Shown in pieces: positions 25,913-34,569 of a stretch of DNA of 50,591 nucleotides (position 1 is the first letter of the stretch; every line of letters begins with the position of its first letter). Source of the DNA: Pararhizobium antarcticum. GTDB lineage: Bacteria; Pseudomonadota; Alphaproteobacteria; Rhizobiales; Rhizobiaceae. The position numbers were made by a program, and so were the translations under genes. The DNA lies in contig NZ_LSRP01000093.1 of NCBI RefSeq assembly GCF_001885585.1, forward strand, positions 1 to 50,591, in the 5' to 3' direction. A model generated the notes under the pieces. The model was given only the letters and a program-made list of their open reading frames with translations. It ran no database searches and was not told the origin of the DNA.

Positions 25913-25945
25913 ATTGTCATGAGATTATTTTGAGAATTGACATGA
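25913..25945. promoter_or_regulatory. Putative EnuR operator before ehuA
   Basis: ATTGTCATGA at 25913-25922 and ATTGACATGA at 25936-25945 are near-identical direct repeats starting 23 bp apart, with a further ATGTCA at 25902-25907. MocR proteins often bind paired direct repeats. The same TGTCA/TGACA words occur at the enuR start. Confidence 0.5.
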
Positions 25946-26000
25946 TTTAGCAAGCTCGTCATCGTTGTGGCATCGCTCGTCTCAACAGGGAGAGACATGC

Positions 26001-26786
26001 ATGCCTTCGCCGATCATCCACATTGACAATATCATCAAGACCTATGGGCCGCTGACGGTGCTTGACGGTCTGTCGATGTCTGTCATGCCGGGCGAAAAAC
26101 TGGCGCTGATCGGCCCCTCCGGCTCCGGCAAGACGACCATCCTGCGCATTCTCATGACGCTCGAGAAAATCAATGGCGGTCACATCGAGATCGACGGCGA
26201 GCAACTCTATCACATGCAGAAGGCTGGTGGCCTTGTGGCCGCCGATGAGAGGCACCTGCAGAAAATGCGCGAGAAGATCGGCATGGTCTTCCAGCACTTT
26301 AACCTCTTCCCCCACAAATGCGTACGCGACAACATCACCCTGGCACCGATGCTGACCAAGGGCATTGCGAGGGCCGCGGCAGAGGCTCGGGCGATGGAGC
26401 TTCTCGACATGGTGGGCATGGCCGACAAGGCGAAAAGCATGCCCGCGCAATTGTCCGGCGGGCAGAAGCAGCGCGTGGCTATTGCCCGGGCGCTGGCGCT
26501 TTCACCCAAGATCATGCTGTTCGACGAGGTGACCTCGGCGCTTGACCCGGAACTGGTCGAGGAAGTGCTGAACGTCATGCGCAAGCTCGCCGCCGAAACC
26601 GACATGACGATGCTGCTCGTCACCCACGAAATGGGCTTTGCCCACGACTTCGCCGATCGCATCCTGTTCTTCGACAAGGGACGGATCGTCGAGGAAGGCA
26701 AGCCGGACGACATATTCCGAAATCCCCGGCAGGAGCGCACGCAGACCTTCCTGCGCAAGGTAATTGCGGCGGGGCACCGCGTCTGA
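26001..26786 (+). CDS. ehuA: Ectoine/hydroxyectoine ABC transporter ATP-binding protein
   Basis: Cytoplasmic ATPase of 261 aa of the polar amino acid uptake family: Walker A GPSGSGKTT, signature LSGGQKQR, Walker B MLFDEVTSALDPE. The ATG at 26001 has GGGAGAG upstream; the longer frame from 25965 starts in the promoter. First structural gene after enuR. It drives EhuC and EhuD with EhuB as the receptor. Confidence 0.93.
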   Translation: MPSPIIHIDNIIKTYGPLTVLDGLSMSVMPGEKLALIGPSGSGKTTILRILMTLEKINGGHIEIDGEQLYHMQKAGGLVAADERHLQKMREKIGMVFQHFNLFPHKCVRDNITLAPMLTKGIARAAAEARAMELLDMVGMADKAKSMPAQLSGGQKQRVAIARALALSPKIMLFDEVTSALDPELVEEVLNVMRKLAAETDMTMLLVTHEMGFAHDFADRILFFDKGRIVEEGKPDDIFRNPRQERTQTFLRKVIAAGHRV

Positions 26787-26847
26787 TCGCTTCGGCGATC
26801 CGGTAATGCCTCCGATAAAAATGGAAAAATCCAGAGGAGTTGGAACA

Positions 26848-27702
26848 ATGACGTTGAAACATTTCATGACGATGGCAGCCGGCGCAACGGCGCTGATGGC
26901 GGTTCTTGCCGCAGCACCTGCGAGCGCTGACGAAGCGAAACTCGAAACCTTGAAGGCGCAAGGCTTTGCCCGCATCGCCATTGCCAACGAACCGCCCTTT
27001 ACGGCGGTCGGCGCCGACGGGAAGGTTTCGGGTGCTGCCCCCGACGTCGCCCGCGAGATCTTCAAGCGTCTCGGTGTGGACGATGTCGTCGCTTCGATTT
27101 CCGAATACGGCGCGATGATCCCCGGCCTGCAGGCCGGACGCCACGACGCCGTGACTGCTGGCCTCTTCATGAAGCCGGAGCGCTGCGCGGCGGTTGCCTA
27201 TTCAGAGCCGGTTCTGTGTGATGCAGAGGCGATGCTCGTCAAAAAGGGCAATCCAAAAGGCTTCAAGAGCTATGCCGATGTCGCCAATGACCAATCCGCC
27301 ACGATCGGTGCGCCAGGTGGCGGCACGGAGGAAAAACTTGCGCTCGAAGCTGGCGTGCCACGCGACCGGGTTATCGTCGTCCCGGATGGCCAGAGCGGCC
27401 TGAAAATGCTGCAGGACGGCCGCATCGATGCTTATTCGCTGCCGGTCCTTTCGATCAACGACCTCGTCAAGAAGGCCAATGATCCAAACCTTGAGGTGAT
27501 TGCTCCGGTCCAGGGTGCACCGGTCTACTGCGATGGCGCGGCCTTCAAGAAGGGTGACGAGGCGTTGCGCGATGCATTCGACGTGGAACTGGCGAAGCTC
27601 AAGGAATCGGGCGAGTTCGCCAAGATCATCGAGCCCTACGGCTTCTCGGCTGCGGCAGCGATGTCCACGTCCCGTGAAAAGCTCTGTGCGGCTTCGAATT
27701 GA
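26848..27702 (+). CDS. ehuB: Ectoine/hydroxyectoine-binding protein
   Basis: Periplasmic binding protein of 284 aa with a signal peptide at about residues 1-26 (MAVLAAAPASADE). Type II (SBP_bac_3) fold: RIAIANEPPFTAV, SGAAPDVAREIFKRLG and SISEYGAMIPGLQAGRHDAV. The length and the ANEPPFTAV start agree with EhuB of rhizobia. It binds the compatible solutes ectoine and 5-hydroxyectoine and here serves nutrient uptake, as the catabolic genes follow. GAGGAG precedes the ATG at 26848. Confidence 0.92.
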   Translation: MTLKHFMTMAAGATALMAVLAAAPASADEAKLETLKAQGFARIAIANEPPFTAVGADGKVSGAAPDVAREIFKRLGVDDVVASISEYGAMIPGLQAGRHDAVTAGLFMKPERCAAVAYSEPVLCDAEAMLVKKGNPKGFKSYADVANDQSATIGAPGGGTEEKLALEAGVPRDRVIVVPDGQSGLKMLQDGRIDAYSLPVLSINDLVKKANDPNLEVIAPVQGAPVYCDGAAFKKGDEALRDAFDVELAKLKESGEFAKIIEPYGFSAAAAMSTSREKLCAASN

Positions 27703-27712
27703 CGCCTGGTTA

Positions 27713-27757
27713 GGCAGGAGGTCTGGGGGAGGAAGCTCCTCCTCCGCGCTTCCTGCC
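27713..27757 (+). other. Intercistronic hairpin between ehuB and ehuC
   Basis: GGCAGGA at 27713-27719 pairs with TCCTGCC at 27751-27757. Inside, GGAGGA and TCCTCC form a second stem around AGC, extended by G-C and G-U pairs. The nested, very stable structure lies right after ehuB and probably protects its mRNA or attenuates reading into the permease genes. Confidence 0.6.
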
Positions 27758-27818
27758 GCAGAGACGGCAATCGCCAAATGACCCGCAAAATTGAAACGGC
27801 GAGGACAGAGAAAACACG

Positions 27819-28478
27819 ATGATCGACTGGTCCGGATACCTGGGGCTGATATTGCAAGGCGCGCTTGTGACCGTCGAATTGACGGTCATGGGCTCGGCGC
27901 TGGCACTCGTCATGGCCTTTGCCGCCGGCCTCGGCCGCCTGTCGCGTTTTGCCGTCATCCGCATGCTGGCAACCGTGTATATCGAGTTCTTTCGCGGCAC
28001 CTCGATCTTTGTTCAGCTGTTCTGGGCCTATTTCGTGCTGCCATTTGCCGGCATCACGCTGACGCCGCTCCAAGCCGGTGTCCTGGCACTCGGGCTGAAT
28101 GTCGGCGCCTATGGAGCGGAGGTCGTCCGTGGCGCTGTGCGGGCCATCGGCCGTGAACAGCATGAAGCCTGCGTTGCCCTCAATCTTGGTCGTTATCACC
28201 GGATGCGCCATGTCATCCTGCCTCAGGCCCTGCCCTTGATGCTGCCCACCTTCGGCAACAATGCCATCGAGCTTTTGAAGGGGACCGCCGTCGTCTCGCT
28301 GATCTCGCTGACGGACATGACATTCCAGGCGCAGGTGGTGCGGGCGCAGACGGGCAGCACGTTGATCCCGTTCGCGACCATCCTCGTTCTCTATTTCGCC
28401 ATGGCCACGGCGATTTCCGCAGGCGTGCGCTGGCTGGAGCGCCGCGCCGCGCGTGGTCTTGATGGTGTGAGGGTCTGA
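27819..28478 (+). CDS. ehuC: Ectoine/hydroxyectoine ABC transporter permease
   Basis: Inner-membrane permease of 219 aa of the His/Glu/Gln type, with about five helices, the N-terminal FFRGTSIFVQLFW segment and the EAA loop EQHEACVALNLGRYHRMRHV. It pairs with EhuD, encoded 2 bp downstream, and belongs to the ehuABCD-eutABCDE transcript. Confidence 0.93.
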   Translation: MIDWSGYLGLILQGALVTVELTVMGSALALVMAFAAGLGRLSRFAVIRMLATVYIEFFRGTSIFVQLFWAYFVLPFAGITLTPLQAGVLALGLNVGAYGAEVVRGAVRAIGREQHEACVALNLGRYHRMRHVILPQALPLMLPTFGNNAIELLKGTAVVSLISLTDMTFQAQVVRAQTGSTLIPFATILVLYFAMATAISAGVRWLERRAARGLDGVRV

Positions 28479-28480
28479 TT

Positions 28481-29143
28481 ATGGAATGGGATTGGGCATT
28501 CGTCTGGGAGATCATGCCGACCCTCCTTGAAGGGTTGAAGATCACGATCCTGGCAACGATCCTTGGGGCGATCGTCGCGGCTTTCGTCGGCCTTGTTCTG
28601 GCGATTGCCCGGCGGTCTCCAAATCGGCTGATTTCGCGGCCCGTCGGGTTCATCGCCGATTTCATTCGCGGCACACCGCTTCTGGTGCAGCTCTATTTCA
28701 TTTTCTACGTGCTGCCTGACATCGGTATTCGTCTGTCGCCGCTTGTCGCAGGCGTCATCGGGCTCGGCATTCACTACGGCACCTACACCGCCGAGGTCTA
28801 TCGCGCCGGCATCGACAATGTGCCGCGTGGTCAGTGGGAGGCGGCGCGGGCGACCAATCTGAGTATGCGGCAGGCGTGGATTCATGTCGTGCTGCCGCAG
28901 GCGATCCCGCCGATGATCCCGGCGCTCGCCAACTATTTCATTGCCATGTTCAAGGAAACGCCGCTGCTGTCTGCCATCACGGTGCTGGAACTGATGAACC
29001 AGGCGAAGAGCGTGGCCAACAGCAGCTACCGCTATATCGAACCGATCACCATGGTCGGCGTATTCTTCCTCGTGATCAGCCTGATCTCGGTGATCGCGCT
29101 GCGTTTCCTGGAAGAGCGTTTTACCAGGGCGGACGAACGATGA
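28481..29143 (+). CDS. ehuD: Ectoine/hydroxyectoine ABC transporter permease
   Basis: Inner-membrane permease of 220 aa, partner of EhuC, with IRGTPLLVQLYFIF near the N-terminus and the EAA loop GQWEAARATNLSMRQAW. Its stop overlaps the eutA start (ATGA), which ties uptake to catabolism in translation. Confidence 0.93.
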   Translation: MEWDWAFVWEIMPTLLEGLKITILATILGAIVAAFVGLVLAIARRSPNRLISRPVGFIADFIRGTPLLVQLYFIFYVLPDIGIRLSPLVAGVIGLGIHYGTYTAEVYRAGIDNVPRGQWEAARATNLSMRQAWIHVVLPQAIPPMIPALANYFIAMFKETPLLSAITVLELMNQAKSVANSSYRYIEPITMVGVFFLVISLISVIALRFLEERFTRADER

Positions 29144-29922
29144 CCCTATCCGATATCAGCATCGGCCTCGCAAGCCACGCACCCAACCTCGACGAGCGTC
29201 CGCTGGAAAAGCGGATCGGCCTGATTATCCTGGCCACCGACCACACGACCGAAGCTGATTTTCAGCGCATGGTGGCAAACGAGCGGATCGGCGTTTATGT
29301 GACGCGCATTCCCTATGCCAACCCGGTCACGCCGGAAAACCTGATGAAGATGCAGCCGTCGCTGACGGCGGCAGCCGGGCTGATCCTGCCGGACGAGCCA
29401 CTCGATGTGGTAATGTACTCCTGTACCTCGGCCTCCGTCGTCATTGGCGATGCCCGCATCGAGGCGGCTATCCAGGCCGCGAAGCCGGACGTCCCCGTCG
29501 TTACCCCGACGGCGGCTGCCGTACAGGCTTTGAAGGTCATGGGGGCGAAAAGCATCTCCGTTCTGACGCCCTATACGGTCGAGACCAGCCGGCCGATGGC
29601 GCGCTATTTTACCGATCTGGGTTTCAAGATCGATCGTTTCACCTGCCTCGGCATGAGCGATGATCGGGAGATGGCGCGGATCTCCCATGCCGAGATCTCT
29701 GCCTTTGCCGCCGAGGCAATGGCACCGGAATCCGATGCCCTGTTCATTTCCTGCACGGCCGTTCGCGCGGCCGAGGTTGTGCCGCGGATCGAAACGCTGC
29801 TTGGAAAGCCGGTTGTGAGCAGCAATCTGGCGACGGCCTGGGCGTGCCTTCGCATTTGCGGCGATGCCGTTTCACGGCCCGACCTCGGGTCGCTCATGAC
29901 CAAACCCTATCTCGAAGGCTGA
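29140..29922 (+). CDS. eutA: EutA, Asp/Glu racemase-like enzyme of hydroxyectoine catabolism
   Basis: Cytoplasmic enzyme of 260 aa from the ATG at 29140. It belongs to the maleate isomerase/arylmalonate decarboxylase/Asp-Glu racemase superfamily, with the two catalytic cysteines Cys95 (YSCTSASV) and Cys205 (ISCTAVRA) in symmetric segments. In ectoine clusters eutABC is thought to convert hydroxyectoine to ectoine or its hydroxylated intermediates to those of ectoine; the exact step of EutA is not settled. The frame extends upstream inside ehuD, but only the ATGA overlap start is family-like. Confidence 0.88.
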   Translation: MTLSDISIGLASHAPNLDERPLEKRIGLIILATDHTTEADFQRMVANERIGVYVTRIPYANPVTPENLMKMQPSLTAAAGLILPDEPLDVVMYSCTSASVVIGDARIEAAIQAAKPDVPVVTPTAAAVQALKVMGAKSISVLTPYTVETSRPMARYFTDLGFKIDRFTCLGMSDDREMARISHAEISAFAAEAMAPESDALFISCTAVRAAEVVPRIETLLGKPVVSSNLATAWACLRICGDAVSRPDLGSLMTKPYLEG

Positions 29923-29926
29923 CGGT

Positions 29927-30928
29927 ATGCGCGCACAGCCCTTCGTTTCACTCGACGATATTCGCACGGCATCCACGCGCATTGCCGGACGCGTGTCGCA
30001 AACGCCAATGGTGCATTCCGCAGCACTGGAAGAACAGGCCGGCGTCGCGGTCTACCTCAAGCTCGAGCATCACCAGACGACCGGCAGTTTCAAGCTGCGC
30101 GGCGCAACCAATGCGCTTCTGTCTCTATCGCCAACAGAGCGCGCCCGTGGCGTCGTGGCCGCGTCCACCGGCAATCACGGCCGCGCTCTTGCCTATGCGG
30201 CACAGGCAGAAGGAGCCTTGGCAACCATCTGCATGTCGCGGCTTGTGCCTGAAAACAAGGTCCTCGAAATTCGAAGGCTCGGCGCCGAGGTTCGCATCGT
30301 CGGGACCTCGCAAGACGAGGCGCAGACCGAGGTCGATCGGCTGGTTGCAGAGAAGGGCATGATCATGGTGCCGCCCTTCGACCACCCGGCAGTCATTGCC
30401 GGACAGGGAACACTCGGGCTCGACATCCTGGAACAGGTGCCCGAGGCGGAAACAGTGCTGGTACCGCTCTCCGGCGGTGGTCTTGCGGCCGGTGTGGCGG
30501 CGGCGATCAAGGGTTTGAAGCCGAAGACGAGGATCATCGGGCTAACCATGGAGCGCGGGGCCGCGATGAAGGCGAGCCTTGATGCCGGGCGCCCTGTTCT
30601 GGTCGAGGAACTGCCAAGCCTGGCAGATTCGCTCGGTGGCGGTATCGGGCTCGACAATGCACTGACCTTGGCCATGTGCCGCGATCTGCTTGACGATGTG
30701 ATCCTGCTTTCCGAAGAAGAAATAGCCGTCGGCATGCGACATGCCTATGCCGTCGAGCGCGAGATCGTCGAAGGGGCCGGCGCCGTCGGCATTGCGGCGC
30801 TGCTCTCCGGGCGAGTGACATCCGGCGGCCCGATCGTCACTATTCTTTCAGGCCGAAACGTCGACATGATCCTCCATCGCCGGATCATCAACGGTACGGC
30901 GTCTCTTGTTCCGGAGGGGACGGCATGA
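29927..30928 (+). CDS. eutB: EutB, threonine dehydratase-like PLP enzyme of hydroxyectoine catabolism
   Basis: PLP enzyme of 333 aa of the serine/threonine dehydratase fold type II family. Lys56 (TGSFKLRGATN) holds the cofactor, STGNHGRALA contacts it and SGGGLAAGVA is the phosphate loop. It is read between eutA and eutC, with an ATGA overlap to eutC. It probably removes water or ammonia from a hydroxylated diaminobutyrate-type intermediate. By sequence alone it would be called threonine ammonia-lyase; the operon gives the ectoine role. Confidence 0.9.
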   Translation: MRAQPFVSLDDIRTASTRIAGRVSQTPMVHSAALEEQAGVAVYLKLEHHQTTGSFKLRGATNALLSLSPTERARGVVAASTGNHGRALAYAAQAEGALATICMSRLVPENKVLEIRRLGAEVRIVGTSQDEAQTEVDRLVAEKGMIMVPPFDHPAVIAGQGTLGLDILEQVPEAETVLVPLSGGGLAAGVAAAIKGLKPKTRIIGLTMERGAAMKASLDAGRPVLVEELPSLADSLGGGIGLDNALTLAMCRDLLDDVILLSEEEIAVGMRHAYAVEREIVEGAGAVGIAALLSGRVTSGGPIVTILSGRNVDMILHRRIINGTASLVPEGTA

Positions 30929-31914
30929 GCCGGATGATCATCCTGACAGAGGCGGATCTAAGGTCTGTTGTAGAGCTGGACATGGATGCCGTCGACTGCG
31001 TTGAGGCAGCCTTTCGAGCCCTCGCCACCAAGGCCGTCGCCATGCCGCCGATCCTGCGGCTTGATATTGCGGAATATCGCGGCGAAGTCGATGTCAAGAC
31101 CGCCTATGTGCCCGGGCTCGACAGTTTCGCGATCAAGATCAGCCCCGGTTTCTTCGACAATCCGAAGATTGGTCTTCCCAGCACCAACGGCATGATGGTG
31201 TTGCTGTCGTCGAAGACCGGCCTCGTCCAGGCGCTGCTGCTCGACAATGGTTTTCTGACGGACGTGCGCACGGCGGCGGCAGGGGCGGTGGCTGCGAAAC
31301 ATCTGTCGCGCGACGATTCCACCGTTGCCGCAATCTTTGGCGCCGGCATGCAGGCGCGCTTGCAATTGCAGGCATTGATGCTGGTGCGGCCGATCAGCGA
31401 GGCGCGCATCTGGGGCCGCGATGTTGCCAAGGCAAGCATGCTGGCTGCGGATCTAGCGGTCAGGCTGGGCATACCTGTCTCCGCCTGTCGTGATCCGCAA
31501 GATGCGGTGACAGGCGCTGATATCATCGTCACCACGACGCCGTCGGAAACGCCGGTGTTGAAGGGCGAATGGCTGCAGGTCGGCCAGCACGTCACGGCCA
31601 TGGGCTCGGATGCGGAACACAAGAACGAACTCGATCCCGCCATCGTCATCAACGGTTATTACGTCGCCGACAGCGTCAAGCAGACACGGCGGCTGGGAGA
31701 GTTGCATCATGCCATCGCGGCCGGTCTCACCGACGCTGAGATGGATTTCCCTGAACTCGGCCAGATCATTACCGGACGGAAGCCGGGACGTGCCGACGCC
31801 AGCCAGATCACGGTCGCTGACCTGACCGGAACCGGCATCCAGGATACCGCCATCGCGACCTTCGCCTTCGCCCGTGCCGGCTCTGCCGGCGCGGGCATGA
31901 AATTTGAAAGTTAA
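30925..31914 (+). CDS. eutC: EutC, ornithine cyclodeaminase/mu-crystallin family enzyme
   Basis: NAD(P)-dependent enzyme of 329 aa with the family's substrate segment VDVKTAYVPG, the Rossmann loop FGAGMQARLQLQAL and ADIIVTTTPSETP. Thought to act with EutA and EutB on the hydroxyectoine branch, for example in an imine reduction. The start overlaps the eutB stop by four bases. The name ornithine cyclodeaminase would be a family label only. Confidence 0.9.
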   Translation: MSRMIILTEADLRSVVELDMDAVDCVEAAFRALATKAVAMPPILRLDIAEYRGEVDVKTAYVPGLDSFAIKISPGFFDNPKIGLPSTNGMMVLLSSKTGLVQALLLDNGFLTDVRTAAAGAVAAKHLSRDDSTVAAIFGAGMQARLQLQALMLVRPISEARIWGRDVAKASMLAADLAVRLGIPVSACRDPQDAVTGADIIVTTTPSETPVLKGEWLQVGQHVTAMGSDAEHKNELDPAIVINGYYVADSVKQTRRLGELHHAIAAGLTDAEMDFPELGQIITGRKPGRADASQITVADLTGTGIQDTAIATFAFARAGSAGAGMKFES

Positions 31915-31946
31915 GACCGGCCTGGGCCGGAGAATGAGGGAGAAAC

Positions 31947-33128
31947 ATGACCCAACCCAACCTCAAATTTTCGCTTGGCGAATACGAGGCCCGTTTGGCG
32001 AAAACCCGCAGGGCCATGGAGGCGAAAGGCATCGACCTGCTGATCTGCAGCGATCCTTCCAACATGGCCTGGCTGACCGGTTATGACGGCTGGTCCTTCT
32101 ATGTCCATCAGGCCGTGATCGTACCACCGAGCGGCGAGCCGATCTGGTACGGTCGCGGGCAGGATGCCAACGGTGCGAAGCTGACGGCCTATCTCAAGCA
32201 TGAGAGCATCATCGGCTATCCCGATCACTATGTGCAGTCGACCGAGCGTCATCCGATGGACTATCTCTCCGCCAAGCTGACGGAACGCGGCTTCGACAGG
32301 CTGACCATCGGCGTCGAAATGGACAATTACTGGTTTTCGGCCGCCGCCTTTGCAGCCCTTGTCCGGCATCTGCCAAATGCTCGGTTTGTCGACGCGACGG
32401 CGCTGGTCAACTGGCAGCGTGCGGTCAAGAGCGAAACCGAAATCAACTATATGCGCAACGCCGCGCGCATCGTCGAAGGCATGCACCAGCGCATCTTCGA
32501 CAAGATCGAGGTGGGCATGCGCAAATGCGATCTGGTCGCGGAGATCTATGACGCCGGCATCCGCGGCGTCGATGGCATCGCCGGCGACTATCCGGCGATC
32601 GTGCCGCTGCTTCCCTCCGGCATCGATGCCGCGGCGCCGCATCTCACCTGGGACGACAGGCCGATGAAAAGGGGAGAAGGCACGTTTTTCGAGATTGCCG
32701 GCTGCTACAACCGCTATCACGTGCCGTTATCGCGTACCGTCTTTCTCGGAAAGCCGACGCAGGAATTCCTCGACGCCGAAAAGGCGACGCTGGAAGGCAT
32801 GGATGCGGGTCTGGCGGCGGCCAAACCAGGCAATAGCTGCGAGGATATCGCCAATGGCTTCTTCGCTGTCTTGAAGAGATACGGCATCGTCAAGGACAAC
32901 CGCACCGGCTACGGCATCGGAATTTCCTACCCGCCAGACTGGGGCGAGCGCACCATGAGCCTGCGCCCGGGCGACCGCACGGAACTGAAGCCGGGCATGA
33001 CGTTCCACTTTATGACGGGGCTCTGGCTGGAAACGATGGGGCTGGAGATCACCGAGAGCATTCTCATTACCGAAACCGGCGTCGAATGCCTAGCCGACGT
33101 GCCGCGCAAGTTGTTCGTCAAGGATTGA
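31947..33128 (+). CDS. eutD: Ectoine hydrolase (EutD/DoeA)
   Basis: Hydrolase of 393 aa with the creatinase/aminopeptidase P (M24) two-domain fold. It opens the ectoine ring to N-acetyl-diaminobutyrate. The usual M24 metal ligands are not conserved: the first Asp position reads Glu249 (TFFEIAG), the following sDxTR position reads PLSRT, and the HGIG histidine is Tyr in GYGIGI. This fits reports that EutD works without metal through a glutamate at nearly this position. GAGGGAG lies before the ATG, 32 bp after eutC. Confidence 0.93.
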   Translation: MTQPNLKFSLGEYEARLAKTRRAMEAKGIDLLICSDPSNMAWLTGYDGWSFYVHQAVIVPPSGEPIWYGRGQDANGAKLTAYLKHESIIGYPDHYVQSTERHPMDYLSAKLTERGFDRLTIGVEMDNYWFSAAAFAALVRHLPNARFVDATALVNWQRAVKSETEINYMRNAARIVEGMHQRIFDKIEVGMRKCDLVAEIYDAGIRGVDGIAGDYPAIVPLLPSGIDAAAPHLTWDDRPMKRGEGTFFEIAGCYNRYHVPLSRTVFLGKPTQEFLDAEKATLEGMDAGLAAAKPGNSCEDIANGFFAVLKRYGIVKDNRTGYGIGISYPPDWGERTMSLRPGDRTELKPGMTFHFMTGLWLETMGLEITESILITETGVECLADVPRKLFVKD

Positions 33129-33134
33129 GCAGCC

Positions 33135-34139
33135 ATGAGCCAACCAGAACTGCGCGCCTCGCTCATCACGCCCACGGTCGATTTTTCGGCACAAGGCATC
33201 CAGCACGGTTTCCTGCGGCTACCCCATAGCCGCGACGATTCCGCATGGGGTTCGGTGATGATCCCGATCACCGTTGTCAGGAACGGGGAGGGGCCGACGG
33301 CCCTTCTCACCGGTGGCAATCACGGCGATGAATATGAGGGGCCGATCGCGCTGTTCGATCTGGCCCGGACACTGAAGGTGGAGGATGTTTCCGGACGGGT
33401 TATCATCGTTCCAGCGATGAACCATCCAGCCTTCGTTGCCGGCACCCGGACGTCGCCGATCGACCAGGGCAATTTGAACCGCAGCTTTCCCGGCCGGCCG
33501 GACGGCACGGTGACGCCGAAGATCGCGGATTATTTTCAACGGGTGCTTCTGCCGCTCGCCGATATCGTGCTAGACTTCCATTCGGGCGGCAGGACGCTGG
33601 ACTTCCTGCCTTTCTGTGCGGCCCATATCCTGCCCGACAAGCAGCAGGAAGCGCGGTCCTTCGAACTGGTCGAGGCGTTTTCCGCACCCTATTCGATGAA
33701 GATGCTCGAGATCGATGCCGTCGGGATGTACGACACGGCGGCTGAAGAAATGGGTAAGGTGTTCATCACCACCGAACTAGGTGGCGGCGGCACGGCCACC
33801 GCCAGAAGCGCCGGGATTGCCAAGCGTGGCGTAATCAACGTGCTACGCCGTGCCGGCATTGCCGCGGGCGATGCCGATCTATCACCGACGCAGTGGCTCG
33901 ACATGCCTGGTATCGACTGTTTCTCCTTTGCAGAGGAGGGTGGACTGATCGAGCCACTGGTGGATATGGGCGAAACCGTCATCAAGGATCAGATGATAGC
34001 GCGTATCTATCCGCTTGGACGCACCGGGGCGCAGCCTTCGGAGGTTCTTGCGAAGATGGATGGCATGCTCTGCGCGCGCCATTTCCCCGGCCTCGTCAAG
34101 GCGGGAGACTGTGTTGCGGTGTTAGCGATAACCGTCTAG
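33135..34139 (+). CDS. eutE: N-acetyl-L-2,4-diaminobutyrate deacetylase (EutE/DoeB)
   Basis: Zinc hydrolase of 334 aa of the succinylglutamate desuccinylase/aspartoacylase family. Zinc ligands are His63 and Glu66 (GGNHGDEYEGP) and His149 (LDFHSGG). It removes acetate from N-acetyl-diaminobutyrate made by EutD, giving diaminobutyrate for DoeD. EutD and EutE are known to form a complex, and the genes are 6 bp apart. It ends the ehu-eut operon. Confidence 0.93.
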   Translation: MSQPELRASLITPTVDFSAQGIQHGFLRLPHSRDDSAWGSVMIPITVVRNGEGPTALLTGGNHGDEYEGPIALFDLARTLKVEDVSGRVIIVPAMNHPAFVAGTRTSPIDQGNLNRSFPGRPDGTVTPKIADYFQRVLLPLADIVLDFHSGGRTLDFLPFCAAHILPDKQQEARSFELVEAFSAPYSMKMLEIDAVGMYDTAAEEMGKVFITTELGGGGTATARSAGIAKRGVINVLRRAGIAAGDADLSPTQWLDMPGIDCFSFAEEGGLIEPLVDMGETVIKDQMIARIYPLGRTGAQPSEVLAKMDGMLCARHFPGLVKAGDCVAVLAITV

Positions 34140-34296
34140 CACTTCGCCATCCGGAACGGCATATAACTGGACAAGACGGTGTCGCAGCCCACCCTTTTCG
34201 CCACGGCATCCACCTCAAGCGATCGCCTCGCATTGGTCGCGCTGCTTCTGGCGGCGGCGCTATCGCAGGTTCGCCGATTTTCCTTAGATCGGAGCG

Positions 34297-34455
34297 ATGG
34301 CGACCGTATTCTGGCGGGCGGTGTTGGCCCTCCTTCTCCTGTTCATCATGTTCCGGGCGACCACGCAGGATGAAGCGGTAAAGCCCGAAGGCTGGCAGCA
34401 TATAATAGCATTGGATTTACCGGGCATGTTCCTTCGTTCTTCTGGAGAGTGCTGA
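34297..34455 (+). CDS. Possible small membrane protein, 52 aa
   Basis: An open frame with a hydrophobic N-terminal helix (WRAVLALLLLFIMF) followed by a polar tail. GGAG lies only two bases before the ATG, a tight spacing. It sits in the 430-bp gap between eutE and the convergent dimethylargininase-like gene. No family is recognised; it could be a chance frame or a relic. Nothing else is supported in 34140-34569. Confidence 0.25.
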   Translation: MATVFWRAVLALLLLFIMFRATTQDEAVKPEGWQHIIALDLPGMFLRSSGEC

Positions 34456-34569
34456 TCCAACGGCCCAGCGACCACGGCTGGTGGACGGGGCATCTCATGT
34501 ATGGCTTTCAGAAACGCCTTTGACCGTTCTGCTTCCGAAGACCCGGCTTGCGCCTGTGTCAGAACGCAC

